64,000 nt of DNA from Lichina pygmaea (taxonomy: Eukaryota; Ascomycota; Lichinomycetes; Lichinales; Lichinaceae): NCBI GenBank assembly GCA_963422465.1, contig OY730170.1, forward strand, positions 1,302,001-1,366,000. Reading direction: 5' to 3'. Both the position numbers and the translations under genes were made by a program. Position 1 is the first letter of the stretch. Each line of letters starts with the position of its first letter. Of this stretch, positions 1 through 11,900 are shown in pieces. A model generated the notes under the pieces. That model was not told the origin of the DNA. It ran no database searches and saw only the letters and a program-made list of their open reading frames with translations.

Positions 1-653
1 TCTACTTCAGTACGCTCCGTATCAGACGATTTACTGTGCAGAAATGAAGGACTTTCCCCTCGTCACTTAGACTTTTGATAATCGAGTATCCTGCGTGAAA
101 GTCGAGGAGAAGACAACCTGCGTCATTTCTCCGCCCCGTACTCCGTAAAGTACGAAGTATCCGGATACGAGTTCGTTACGTACTGCACAGCAGCTTACCC
201 CGCGGACCAACCACTCCACGTGACGTCCTCTGTACGAGTGCGACGGCGACACTCATGTCGAGTCACGTGAGATGGAAAGGATCGTCCTACCCCGTACTGG
301 CACCTACCATTCTTACCTTATGTAATCACGTACAAAGGTACAACGATCCAATGGAGCAGGAGACATTTCCAGCTTGAAGCTCTTCCGTACGCCGATGATG
401 CAGTACGCGAACAAGCAGCCTGATTCCCGACAGACAGACACACACACACGCGGACATACAGCTATTCCAATCCCTCTTACGTACGTATGTACATTATAAC
501 TCCAACGCAACCGCCGGAGTACAGGCTCCGCAGAGAACAATGGAAACAAAACTTCCTCGCAAAGAGCCCCCAAACAAACGGCAAAGATGATCAGTCAGCG
601 AACGCTCCGTACGTGGGCTCAGGATTAGAAGGACCAGCTCGGTCGGACCGATA
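1..653. other. intergenic, no gene recognised
   Basis: No reading frame here resembles a known protein. The stretch carries the host's recurrent CCGTACTCCGTA / GTACGAAGTA motifs (about 136-160), a short (AC)n run near 439-452, and CpG-rich unique-looking sequence. It lies downstream of the CRAL-TRIO gene and should contain its 3' UTR. Confidence 0.5.
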
Positions 654-2686
654 TCAATCGACATCATCATGATGAGGCTGCGTCTGAGGAATACTGTCAC
701 CGGCAGCAGTGGAGGTGGCTTGTTGCGGGGTGCTGTTGATTATGTTGTTGGTGATGGTGGTCCTAGGTAGAGGATAAAAGTCTAGCTTTCCGCCCTCTTG
801 GATGACACCGATACGGTCGTAGTGTGTGCGGGCGCGCAGATACGGGTCGAGCTTCCAGTAGTTCGACCGCAGGCCCTCACCAAGAAGGGCTCGTTCGTCA
901 TTCATCGTCGAGGCGACGTGCGCGTCGATCCACTTGATCGTTGCCTGTTCGTAGTCTCGGATCATCTCGTCGCGCGTCGCGAGCAGCTGCTTCTTGCTTT
1001 CCTCTTCGTTGCTGTCTGTCATGCGTGCGTTCTCGCCGGGGCGCGGCTCGGCGTAGCTGTAGCTCCAGTCGTCGTCCCCGCCCAGCTCCTTCATGATCCG
1101 GTTGCGTGGTATGTAGTCCTCGAGATCGCCGACCGTCTTCGTGAAGTGCACCTTCCGCGCCACGACCGGGTCGAGCCAGCCTTTGATGATGGTCCATATA
1201 CCTAGTCAACGGAGGCGAGGTGAGTTGAGGGTCGATTCGCCTGAGGTTAGAGAGGGGGGAGCCAAGAGGGATGAGTGCCTGTCGTACCTTGAAAGACCCA
1301 CGGCGCTTTGTGGACCAGTATCACCCCCAGGCTCTCGGGGTAGTTTGCTTCGAAGCATTTGATCATGAACTTGACTGGCGTGTAATCCTAGCCCGCAGGG
1401 TAAGTGACGTAATAGCCAGTCTCTCTAGGATGGCACGGGACATGCTGACCATGTTCGCCATCGAAAAGTCGGTCATGTCAAATACTATCGTCTTGAGGGT
1501 CTGTCAGAAGACCCGTGAAAGGATGCGACACTTTCCAACGTACTGCCATATCTGTAGACGTGCTTAACATGTACCTGGCTGTCTCGATCACGTAGATGGT
1601 GTACCTCTCAAGGCTGCTTTCGCTCTGCTCTCCCTGCCTATGCAGACGAACGCGCACGAAGCAGATCGGTCGACCCTCACTGTCGGTCCCGTGGAGATAG
1701 CTCTTTCCCATGCGCAGCTGGGCTAGGAAATCCTCGGCTTCCTTCCTAGCAGCCACGTCGCCTGTTTTGGAGGCTTCCAGCGCCCCACCGTCGCCTGCTC
1801 GGACGACGTCGTCGTCCACGCGGGCCTCTTCGGCTCGCCAATGCATCGTCGACACCAGCATGACGAGTGCTTTCTCGACGTCCCACTTCCTGGCGCGCAG
1901 GAACCGCAGGAGTAAAGCATCTGGATCGTCATGCTTCACCATGTCCCAGAACGTCTTGCGTAGATCTTGCGGTGTCTGGCTGAGGAGGACCTCCTTGAAC
2001 TGCTTCATCTGGCCGTACTTGTCATCGGTCTCCGTGTTGGCAGGTGCCGTGGCCTCGGCCGAGGCTGCTGGATTCAAGTCATTATCTTTCCGAGACCTGC
2101 CAAAAAGACCCAATCGTTTCTTATGCTTTTCAGTACCGGCGGCGCCTTTTCGGCCCTTCTCGTCCGCCTGGACTCTGTGGGCAGGTGCATCATCTGGGTC
2201 GGATTTGACTTCCTTAGGTGGACCAGCGTAGACACCGAAGACGTTGAGAAGCGCTCCCCAAAACTCGCACAGTCGATCTCTTTGATCGTCCGTCAAGTTG
2301 CCTGGCCGACCAGGTGGGGCAAGAGGCATAACGTCAGCAGAATGGAGAGGGAATCGACCACTCGCTGCTTCTGAAAGCAGGGTTTGCTTCGACGAGCGAT
2401 CTTCGATATCCAATTCAGACGGAGCGGCTGTAGCCCAGTGATATACTGCGCAGGAAGCAAGGACAACGATACCAAAAGCAACGGCCGCGAACTGGATGGT
2501 GAGACCAGCTCTATGGATCGGCTTTGACAGGCGTACCCCAACAGGGTTAGAAGCAAAGATATATGCCCGTTGATAGCACGCTGGAACGAATCGCAAACGA
2601 GACCTTCCGCAAGATCTTTGAGGTGTTCGAGGTATACGATACTGAACAGATGTGACTGGTAGGCGCTGAATCTGTGGGGCGAGCAT
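654..2686 (-). CDS. CRAL-TRIO (Sec14/Csr1-like) phosphatidylinositol transfer protein, four exons
   Basis: Exons inferred on the minus strand: 2686-1544, 1500-1450, 1387-1288 and 1201-654. Introns are 43, 62 and 86 bp, all GT-AG, and the joined frame is open for 613 residues. The CRAL-TRIO N-terminal helix region lies near residues 245-290 (LLLRFLRARKWDVEKA). The lipid-binding domain follows, with conserved blocks ending exon 1 (YVIETARYML), in exon 2 (VFDMTDFSMANM), exon 3 (YTPVKFMIKCFEANYPESLG) and the start of exon 4 (IWTIIKGWLDPVV). Family members exchange phospholipids between membranes. With the start at 2686 the N terminus is Arg-rich and acid-poor, followed by a hydrophobic segment at about residues 62-86, suggesting mitochondrial targeting and a membrane anchor. 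A shorter start is Met120 (2329), directly before PLAPPGRPGNLT. The domain call is solid; start, membrane anchor and the unusually short first intron are inference. Confidence 0.85.
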
Positions 2687-3821
2687 GCGCCCAGCTTAAA
2701 GGTAGATATGCCGAATGCGCGGATGCCGAAAGATTGCAGACGCGCCGTTATATGCGACAAGTCGGTGAACGGTCAGCCCGTGGACTTCCGGGGGCCGGGA
2801 ATTCGGAACAATTGGGCGCCGGCCACGTGCTTGGCCACCACGCAACACAAAGATCCCGCGTGACCAGTCCGCTGGAGCTGGTGTCACGTGAGAGAAGGCA
2901 TAAGTGTCCGAGCCTAGCTACACAGTCAATCGAGTGATCTTTCCCTGCTTGGAGCTCGCCTGACAGGGCCGTTCGACGCAGCATGAGTAGATGCTGTTGA
3001 TGGAGGTGTGATCTTTCAGCCCTGGCAACGGTGTAGCCTTCTTGAAAGTACCACTGCCAAGCACTGAAGCCCAAGGCTGCGTCGTCACAGCATCTGCAGG
3101 ATATCGCCACTGCCAAGTATTAGCAGGCGCTGCACTATGAGGAGGTCTATAAAATTGGGGCTATTTCCCCGCTCCGGAACTGAATACGAGTACACTTTTC
3201 AACAAGTCTTCGTTTTTGAGAAGTGGCCTCATCGTGAGCCTGGTTTGGTAAGCAACAATGCTGTTGTACCTGCGCTGTCTGTATGTTTGACTGGGAACGC
3301 TACAGCGAGCAGCGGGAAGAAGATGAGTGTCACAACTGATAGATTGATTAGGGAGAACTAGCTAATCATCTATATGTAGACACGAAGCTGACGTTTGCCT
3401 TAGAGCGACAGAAGGCTCTAGAAGGCACGAGGCGGATCCATGGCGGGTCCATGCAGGAGTCCGCGGCACCATACAGGATCATCGGGTGGCACTATGCGGC
3501 AGCAGCAGGATCAACGTCAAACACTGTAGACAATGCCATCTCATCATTGTACTCCAAAGTTAATGCTTGCGTGTTGTCATTGTCCAGGACGATGACACCT
3601 CTTTGTCCTTGAGAGTGATCCTATCGTCAGCTTGACTGTTGTTCGCGTGTCGTCTTTTGTGACAATGCCATTGTGTTTTTGTACTTCATTTTTAGTACAG
3701 ATGTATCTTCATTGTCCAGGACAATGAAAAACAAAATGACAGCAACTGGTGATATGATGGACAACTTCAGCACAATCTCTGCTGGATCGAACATCTCAGC
3801 AAAGTTGGCTCTCCCTCTGCT
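2687..3821. other. intergenic, no gene recognised
   Basis: No convincing coding sequence. Short open frames on both strands lack recognisable motifs. Near 3590 and 3715 two copies of TTGTCCAGGACRATGA-like sequence occur in an AT-richer patch leading to the TATA box at 3822. The stretch should hold the promoters of the CRAL-TRIO gene (leftward) and of the small gene at 3935 (rightward). Confidence 0.4.
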
Positions 3822-3828
3822 TATATAA
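3822..3828 (+). promoter_or_regulatory. TATA box for the small Cys-rich gene
   Basis: TATATAA lies 107 bp upstream of the ATG at 3935, a normal spacing for a fungal TATA promoter with a short 5' UTR. Confidence 0.5.
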
Positions 3829-3934
3829 GAGCACTCCTGGCTGCGGTTATAGAAGCATCAGATCACCACCTGGCCACCAAAAGCTGCACACACCACAAAG
3901 AACTCCCCTCAAAGCCAACAAGTCTTCTGGAAAG

Positions 3935-4405
3935 ATGTGTAACCACAAGTGTTTTGAGTATAGGTGCGGATGCGAGTCGTCCGTGCCCTGCAAGCATGAG
4001 CCCTGCGGCAAGAGACAATGCAGAACTATAAAGCTCCGCACGGAGTACTTCAAGATGTGCCTGTCGTGCCACAAGAGGCACGTGGCCATTACTGGCTCCA
4101 TGCTCCGAGAGTACATAACCCAGCATGAACGTGCTGTGCTCCGTATGCTCCACACTTACACCGACAGAAACGCTTATTCGGATGCCAGGCGACAAGCCTC
4201 GGAATGGGAATGGTCTGCTAAGTCGATAGCGCTAGGACTCGAGGTATCCGTCCTGGATATGTGGCAGGAGGTGGCGAAGATTGCCCGCCTCGGTGTCTGC
4301 TCCTATCGATATCATCCGTGGGAAACGGCGAGCGACTTGTCGTCGACTGGTAACGATGACGAACTCACTCCGACCGAGTCGACTGGCGGTGACAGCCGAG
4401 AATAA
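3935..4405 (+). CDS. Small Cys/His-rich hypothetical protein
   Basis: Uninterrupted ORF of 156 residues. The first 50 residues carry closely spaced Cys/His (MCNHKCFEYRCGC, then C-x3-H-x2-C and CLSCHKRH), followed by a charged helical middle and an acidic Ser/Thr-rich tail. Short fungal proteins beginning MCxx...YxCGC are common in Pezizomycotina genomes and generally have no known function. The N-terminal pattern could bind metal, but I cannot assign a fold. There is no signal peptide. A TATA box sits 107 bp upstream, and the codon composition resembles host genes rather than the nearby transposons. The protein-coding call is moderately secure; function is unknown. Confidence 0.6.
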   Translation: MCNHKCFEYRCGCESSVPCKHEPCGKRQCRTIKLRTEYFKMCLSCHKRHVAITGSMLREYITQHERAVLRMLHTYTDRNAYSDARRQASEWEWSAKSIALGLEVSVLDMWQEVAKIARLGVCSYRYHPWETASDLSSTGNDDELTPTESTGGDSRE

Positions 4406-5746
4406 TCTGAACAGGACAATGTACTACGACGACTTGTTCCGAGGAGTCATCAGGATGTGAAGCATCCCTCTTCCGTCTGGCTCTCTTTCTCTGTCTTGCA
4501 CGAATAGTAGCATCCCCCCACAATCCTTACTCCTAGGTAGCAGATGGTACGCAATCTATTGCTTTGATCTATCGAAAAAGACACTGACGCAGCCCTACAA
4601 CGTAGTCTATAGTCTCTCAAATACAGATAAGCTTGGAATCCACAGAAGACCAAAAACATCTACGAGTACCAGCATGTAAACTTAACAAAGGGTCAGTCCA
4701 TCGTGTTCGTCGGAGATGATTCTGATGCCGCCTAGAATCAGCACTAGCCTTAACTGTAGAGCTTAGGGCTTAGGTTTCTGGAAGTACACTGGAAGTACAA
4801 AGGTTGATTGGCTACTTCCTCCCAATCAATCAGTCATCTCACCTCTCCTCCTCTTCCTACTGCTTGCTGTAGAGTTCTCAGTCAAACACATCGTACTCGT
4901 TCATTAGCTCTCCCACTCCATCTTGCACCCTCCGCAGGTATGATATGTACACAACGTATGAAGTTTTGTCCATTTGATTCTTGCTCTGAATTTGAGCTGT
5001 TACCGTAAGCCACTCATACAGTACTTCTAGATAACCTACTAGGAAGCTTGGCTTTCATCTCAGGCACAGTCTATAGGGACTTGAATGGACAGTGCATACA
5101 CGCTTGCTTTGGTTACATCTTCTTCTTTTACGTGTCCGGCTGTGGGAGATTGTTGCTTAGTGGGCAGTAAGTGGTCGAAGAGGGGGAATTGGTGGAGTGA
5201 GGAAAAGTCTCGGATGAATCGATGGAGGGAGACAGCGCTCTTGTGGAAGATACTGTTCCTTGAAATGACTTGAGATCCACTGTTTTTGAAATTAAGCACT
5301 TAGTTGTGCGCATAGAAACAAACAGAGAGGTACATGAGGTTTGAACCTCGAAAGAAATAGGGCTAACACTGCTGATGCTGCTGACAGGATTTGGGAAAAG
5401 GAGGCTGCCCGTCAGGTTGTCGTAGTCCTGCCCGGTAGAGCCTAATAAGTCCAATAGATATGAAGACCATGACGTAATTCACACTGATAATTCCGATCCC
5501 ACGCGGTGCACGGACACAAACCACGTTTCATACTGCAAGGGCTGTGTCTGTAGCAATTATAGAGCTGGATCGGCGACAACCTCGTCAGTAAAAGACATCC
5601 ACGTGAACACTCTTTTAATGCTCTGATACATCCAATGAGTGGTGCGATGGCTGTATCTGACGTACCGCGCGTGACTTAAGACTGTATTTGTCTTCACAAT
5701 GCCGACAGCTTGCGCCATAGTTTTGCGCACAGTATATCACATTCTC
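4406..5746. other. intergenic, no gene recognised
   Basis: No recognisable protein. A Ser/Thr-rich minus frame (5454-5128) has no motif and is probably chance. The stretch ends at the R1 repeat, the left edge of the transposon block. Confidence 0.4.
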
Positions 5747-6868
5747 GGCCTGCAACGACTCGAACCTCCACGTGGTGCAGGCTGGGAACCTCGGGGCAGT
5801 CGATGGCGGGCGGCTTCCCAGGCTGCTCGTAGTCGCTGCACCGAGAGCTAATCGAGTCACCGGTCGAGCCGCTGGTGTTGCGGAGCGACGGGCCACCGGA
5901 GGTGTCGCGCAGGCACCCTGGATGCCCCCGTGAAACAGCTACAGCAGAACAGAGGACTGCGACCAAGCTTGGGAGAGGAAAACCACCCGACAGACGACTA
6001 CCGTGTACGCTACAGCCCGAAGCCAGCCCCACAGCTGGTGGATGTGAAGTCTAGGCGTCTGATAGGGCACCTCTGGAGTAGTCGAGAGGAGTTCTCGTCA
6101 CGTCACCCTCCTAGCAGAGTCTCCAGCTAACGCGTGAGGATCTGCTAGGGGGGGAGTGGCCTTGGCACCGCGGTGTTGTTAATCGAACAGGGACCACCTG
6201 TTAAAGAAGGAGAGTGGTCGTACGAGGAGACGTCGCCGCTCCAGTGCCTAAGGGCCGTGTGATAGCCAAAGTGCTGGCTTGATGGTTTTGCCTAAGGCCT
6301 TGCCACGAAGTCTCTTCGTACGATCCACAATCTGGGGCCAGGGGACTGGGTTATCCAGTGGGCCAACAGGTGCAACCGGGGCCCCACAGGCGACAGTGGA
6401 CCAAGGAGAACTCCTCCCTACTTGGTTAGTGGGCTGGAAAGGCGGCCCTGCAGGTGCTGGCACAGCCTGCAGGATCCGTAAGGCCTGCGAGGCATGGTCG
6501 GCCTTCGTACGAGAGATCTGCGAAGGTAACGCGAAACAGTTAACAACTGCGAGGCGTGGCATATAATGGCAGTGACAGAGGTAGGGCCTGGGCCTACTAC
6601 GAGACTGTCTATATGGCCCGAGAGGACGGATGCGCATGCCGGTTCGTACGGAGTGCAGGCTTAGGCTGCAAACGACGAGCTCAGGGAGCAAACTACAGTT
6701 GGAGCGTGGGCTCTGGGCTGGTGACCCAGCGCTCCGAAGCAGGATCCCAGGGGTGAGCACGTACGGCGGAGTGCAAGAGACCTCGGGACTGTGGGAAAGT
6801 GTGGTAGAGACCCTGTGGGGGGGTGCCAACTCTACACTATGTTCTGGCATACTACGACTGTGGCTCTT
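5747..6868 (+). repeat. R1 repeat, copy 1 (fused to LINE-1)
   Basis: About 1.12 kb, GC-rich relative to the LINEs, present three times in the window (also 29351-30472 plus and 36714-37840 minus). The left edge is GGCCTGCAAC and the right edge is about TACGACTGTGG. No protein family is recognised: frames are short and the longest (200 residues, minus) is Pro/Ser-rich with no motif. The right edge passes directly, in frame, into the reverse transcriptase of a LINE truncated just before its FDDSES block. This is the arrangement of the MINE composite of Magnaporthe, in which a non-LINE sequence (WEIRD) is joined to a truncated LINE, probably by template switching. Copy 1 keeps more CpG sites than copy 2. 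Confidence 0.75.
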
Positions 6869-7528
6869 TCTGCACCAGTCGTTCTACCACTCTTGTGTTT
6901 GATGACTCTGAGTCTTCTGCTATTCCTATTCACTGTGGAGTTCCCCAAGGTTCCCCTTTATCTCCTATTCTGTTTCTATTTTACATTTCTGAACTTCATG
7001 AAACTGTACACTCTCCTTCCACTGGTGTTTCTGCTCTGGGATTTGCAGATGATACAAATCTGCTTGCATTTGGACACTCTCTAAAAAGCAACCTTCTGAA
7101 GTTGAAGAACACACACCTCAAATGTCTATCATGGGCTGCAAGACATGGAATAGTCTTCTCTCCAGAGAAATATGAAATACTTCATTTTTCCAGAAGATCA
7201 GACAATCTTCAGCTTAAGCTCAGACTGGGGAATGTGATTCTAAGACCAAAAGAAGAAGTGCGAGTATTAGGAGTGTACCTGGATGCAAAACTCCACTGGC
7301 ATAAGCACCAGAGAATTATTCTTCAAAAAGCTCAGAAAGCACTTTCCTCTCTTTCTAGAACTTCATATTCTACTTGGGGTTTCCCAGTCCTCACATCACG
7401 TCTTGTGTACACTGCAATACTCAGATCTTTACTGAGTTATGCCGTGGGGATCTGGTTCAATCCTCTAAGAAAATCTTCTAATATCTCTTCTCTTAGCACA
7501 TTCCAGAACAAATGCCTGAGACTTATTG
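6869..7528 (+). mobile_element. LINE-1 (family A), 5' piece
   Basis: Reverse transcriptase coding sequence in frame with R1, reading through CGVPQGSPLSPILF and GFADDTNLL to CLRLI. It is cut at 7528 by the G1 retrotransposon and resumes at 15069. Flanks of the cut carry the 5-bp duplication TATTG (7524-7528 and 15069-15073). One codon is missing relative to other copies (SRRSDN instead of SRRRSDN). Confidence 0.9.
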
Positions 7529-7802
7529 TGTCACGGTTCTGGCCCAGTTGCATATCTGGCACAAGTCACGCACCTTGCCGGGAAGTTCCATCTGCACTGT
7601 TGCCTGTTTGCTCCGCTGTTGCCTGATCCCCTGCCTATAAGAACTTCTCCTGCTCCCCCAGCTTCTTCTCTTCTTTTCTCTTTTTCTTCCTTCCTTGTCT
7701 TTCGTCTTGTACATCAATCCAAGTCTCAAGTCTCAAGCCGAGTCAGGTCAAGGTTACCGAATCAGTTAGGCTTGAGTTCTGCTCTGCCATTGCCTCGTCA
7801 CA
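7529..7802 (+). repeat. G1 5' LTR
   Basis: 274 bp, from TGTCACGG to CGTCACA, matched by the interrupted 3' LTR at 13229-15068. It contains a CCTATAAG TATA-like site and a long pyrimidine run (about 7660-7700). Confidence 0.88.
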
Positions 7803-7860
7803 CTACGAAAGACCTACCCAACCATAACACACTTCACCAAGCCATGTTCACGTCCTTGTC

Positions 7861-8661
7861 ATGTCTCAACAACCAGACCAAGCTATGCCAGTTGCTGGAA
7901 ATAACAAGTTCCTTCGCAACATGTTTGCAGAGTTCATGCGAATTCAAGCTACTAACACTACTCCCAAGTCCAAGTCCGAACGCACTGCTGACCCAGAGAT
8001 CTTCAGTGGCGATGGCGGAAACACGGAAATCACGCATGAGAAGCTTGAGAGCTTCATTATGTCACTGTCACTCAAGATGACGCTCAACGCTGACTGGTAC
8101 TCCACGGAAACATCGCGGATTGCGTACGTCTTTTCACGCACGACTGGCACTGCGCAGTCCTACATCTCAGCTAAGATCACGGCTGGCCAGTACATTGACT
8201 GGCACGACATTGTCCAAGATCTCCGGAACGCCTTCTCCGACCCAGACCCAGAGTTCCTAGCTCAGAGGAAGCTCATCACCTTGCGTCAGGCCAACCACTT
8301 CTTTGCCAAGTTCTTCACAGAGTTCAATCAGTATGCTCCACGCACAGGCTTCAACAACAAGGCCTTGAAGTGCTATCTTCGATGCGCTGTCTCTGAAGAG
8401 CTTGCCAAGCAGCTTGTCAGCATCAACCTCAAGGACATCAGCTATCAGAAGCTTGTTAAGGAATACCAGCTGCAGGACAACCAGTTGTGTACCACTTCTG
8501 CCAACTCTCGCTGTCCACGTCAAGCACCTCCCACCCAAGCCTCAGTTCCACGGTCAGGAGCTTCAGTCCTGTGTCCAGAGTTCATCAAGCCAGTCTTCAC
8601 GCCACAGCCACCAAGTCCTACCATGGATCTCAGCCGCTCTAAGCTGACGCCAGAAGAGTGA
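7861..8661 (+). CDS. gag: G1 Gag
   Basis: ATG-initiated 266-residue frame beginning MSQQPDQAMPVAGNN, with a Ty3/gypsy capsid-like helical region (IVQDLRNAFSDPDPEFLAQR, then LKCYLRCAVSEELAKQL). Gag would form the cytoplasmic particle that packages element RNA. The frame ends early at TGA, and a zinc-knuckle remnant (YFYCGNQGHVSTFC, with the first Cys replaced by Tyr) continues in frame just downstream, so the stop probably truncates a longer protein. It sits 59 bp after the 5' LTR. Confidence 0.75.
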   Translation: MSQQPDQAMPVAGNNKFLRNMFAEFMRIQATNTTPKSKSERTADPEIFSGDGGNTEITHEKLESFIMSLSLKMTLNADWYSTETSRIAYVFSRTTGTAQSYISAKITAGQYIDWHDIVQDLRNAFSDPDPEFLAQRKLITLRQANHFFAKFFTEFNQYAPRTGFNNKALKCYLRCAVSEELAKQLVSINLKDISYQKLVKEYQLQDNQLCTTSANSRCPRQAPPTQASVPRSGASVLCPEFIKPVFTPQPPSPTMDLSRSKLTPEE

Positions 8662-8918
8662 GAACGTCACCGAAGCAAAGGCCTCTACTTCTACTGTGGG
8701 AACCAAGGTCATGTCTCAACCTTCTGTCCAGTGAAAAGCATGCCTGTTGTTACCACCACCATGACCACCACCAAGTCTGCCACTGTTGAGACTACTCCAG
8801 AGTTGGAAAACAAGTAGTCCTTGGTTATTGTCACGCCCAAGGACATAAAAAGGATCTCCATGTTGGCTATCTGTCTCCAGACCAGTAATTAGACAGTAAG
8901 TGCTTGTTTCTTCCTTGT

Positions 8919-11900
8919 ATCCTAGATGGGAAATTCAAGTGCAATGCTCTTATTGACTCTGGCTGTTCAGTATTTGGCTGCATTGGTGCTTTCTTTGCGT
9001 AATCTCTTCACCAAGAACCTCTCCCCTACCCACGCACATTGCGATCATTCGATGGCAAGACATCACAAACCACGCATCTCGCCAAGACAATCATGACCAC
9101 GGCACATGGTGTACACCAGGAAGAAGTCTCTCTCTTTGTGTCTCCTAGTCTTCACTATGATGTGATTCTGAGGATGCCATGGCTCCAGAAGCACAGGCCA
9201 CACATTGATTGGACAAACACCTTAATCATGTTCAAGTCAGATCACTGCTGATCCGCATGCCTCAAGTCAAATAATAGCTATCCAATCTCTTTGGATCTTG
9301 AAGCTAAGATGTCTGCTGGAAAGTCTCAGGATCCCAAGCCTCTTTCTGCCACGCCAATCCCCATCAATACTGCCGTATTTTCTCTCCTTGCTGCCAAGCC
9401 AGATCACCAGGTGTTCAGTGTTTCTCTGAGAGACATTGAGCAGGCATTGAAGCCAAAGAAGTATGTGGATCCTGCCACACTTCTCCCTGCTCAGTACCAC
9501 AAGTTCCTGGACATCTTCAGCAAGGATGACGCTAACAAGCTTCCTCCTCTACGCCCAGAAGTTGACCACAAGATCAAGATGGAACCAGGAACCCAGGCAC
9601 TCTCTGGACCTCTGTACAGTATGAGCAGAGAAGAACTCGAAGTTCTCAAGAAGTACCTGACAGAGAACCTGAACAAGAGCTTCATTCAAGCATCTTCATC
9701 ACCTGCTATTGCACCAGTCCTTTTTGTCAAGAAGCCAGGAGGTGGATTGTGTTTCTGTGTAGACTACAGAGCACTTAACGCTATCACCATCAAGAACTGT
9801 TACCCCCTACCACTGATCTGGGAGATGTTGGACCAGCTTTGCAAAACTGTGTAGTACACCAAGCTTGACATTATTGGTGCCTTCAACCGTAACTGGATGA
9901 AGGAAGGTGAAGAATGGAAGACTGCGTTCCGCACGCGCTCAGGCCTCTACGAATACCTTGTCATGCCCTTTGGTCTTACCAATACTCCAAGCATGTTCCA
10001 GAACTACATCAATGATGTTTTGGGACCTGATATCCTTGACATCTTTGGCACTGCCTATGTGGATGACATCCTTGTCTACAGTCAGACACTCAAGGAACAC
10101 CAGAAGTATGTCAAGCTTGTTCTCAGTTGACTACAAGATGCAAGCCTGCAAGTTGACATTTCCAAGTGTAACTTTAAAGTCTATCAAGTCAAGTACCTTG
10201 GCCTCATCATTCAGTCTGCCACTGAAGACGGCTGACTCAGATCTGTGAGTATAGACCTAGCCAAGACTGACACCATCAAGGAGTGGAAGTCTTCTGCCAG
10301 TCTCAAGGAAGTGCAGAGCTTTATTAACTTTGCAAACTTCTACCGCTGGTTCATCAAAGACTTTGCCAAGCTTGCATCCCCACTCACAGCTCTGACCAAG
10401 AAGAATGTTGCCTTCAAGTGGGAAACCCCAGAGCAGCGCTTGTTTGAAAGTATCAAGAAGGTGTTCAGCACTGCACTCATCCTGCAGCACTTTGATCCAG
10501 AGAAGGAGTGTGTTGTTGAGACTGACACTTCTGACTATGTCTCTGGTGCTGTCCTGTCACAGCCAGATCATGAATAAGTTCTACGCCCTGTTGCCTTCTT
10601 GTCACGCCACCACCTGCCAGCAGAATACAACTACAAGATCTACAATAAAGAGTTGCTGGTAATTGTCTATGCCTTTGAAGAATAGTGAGCAGAGCTTGAA
10701 GAATCTCCAGAACCTGTCAAAGTGATCTCTGATCACAAGAACTTGGAGTACTTCATGTTGTCAAAGCACCTTTCCCGCCGTCAAGCCTGTTGGAGCGAGT
10801 TCTTGTCACACTTCAATTTCAAGATCAGCTACTGTCCAGGCAGTCAGTGCAAGGCTGACACCCTCACTTGATGTTTCCAAGACCTCCTGTCAGACAGTGA
10901 TCTCTGTCAAGACTTCATAGAGCAAGTTGTCCTCAAGCCCAAGAATCTTGTATATTCAGAGGTTCAAGTCAAGCCCATCCAGATCCTGAGATGTTCAGAA
11001 GCTGTACCAGTTAACACTAAACCTGATACTGCACCTTTTTCAGACATCATCCAAGCTGCCTATAACAACCTTGCTGAAGGTGATCCAGTAGTAACAGTGT
11101 CACAGATGCTAAGGGATAGTGTCAGGCATAGTCGAGAAGTGTCTCTCTCAGACTGCAGCTTGGAAAATAACTGTCTCTTCTACAAGAACTGACTCTGGAT
11201 CCCTGAGAACAATGAGCTATGCCTACACCTGTTCCAAGAAGCCTATGACCAAGGAATGGCTGGCCACACTGGGATTGCCAAGACCCACAATCTTCTGTCT
11301 TGTTGGTACTATTGGCCAAAGATGGTGAACATCATACAGTAGTACATCAGGAATTGTCATGTCTGCTCTTGAGCAAAGTCTGCCTGTGATTGCCAAGAAG
11401 AGCTGCTGTCTCTTCCTGTGCCTCAGCAACGTTGGCAGGATCTGGCTATAGATTTTATTACTAACTTGCCCAAGTCAAGAGATGCCTGCTTCCCTGGTGC
11501 CAAGCACATCTGGGTCATCACTGACCTGTTACGATCCCTGGGAAGGGAGCCACTTATTTATAAGCAGACAGGCTATAGGCCAGACAAGAGGACACCATGG
11601 AAAGTTCAAGTGACCAAACCGACAAAAGGTCACGTGACTGTCAAGACAAACACGGGTGGCTTGACGCAGTATGCATAAAGTATCAAGACAATCTCACCAG
11701 TCTTGATGCAGAGTGCAGGAAGCATCAAGACAATCTCACCTGTCTTGACACAGCATGCATGACATGTCAAGACAATCTCACCAGTCTTGACACAGGGTGT
11801 ATAACATGGTGGGACTGTCAAGACAATCTCACCTGTCTTGACAGAGTGCATGACATGTCAAGACAATCTCACCTGTCTCAACGTCAAGACTGTTGAGACA

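Noticed and set aside
6248-6850. 200-residue minus frame in R1 (also 29852-30454) as a protein gene
   Set aside because: Conserved only because the two R1 copies are near-identical; Pro/Ser-rich, no domain, disrupted in copy 3.
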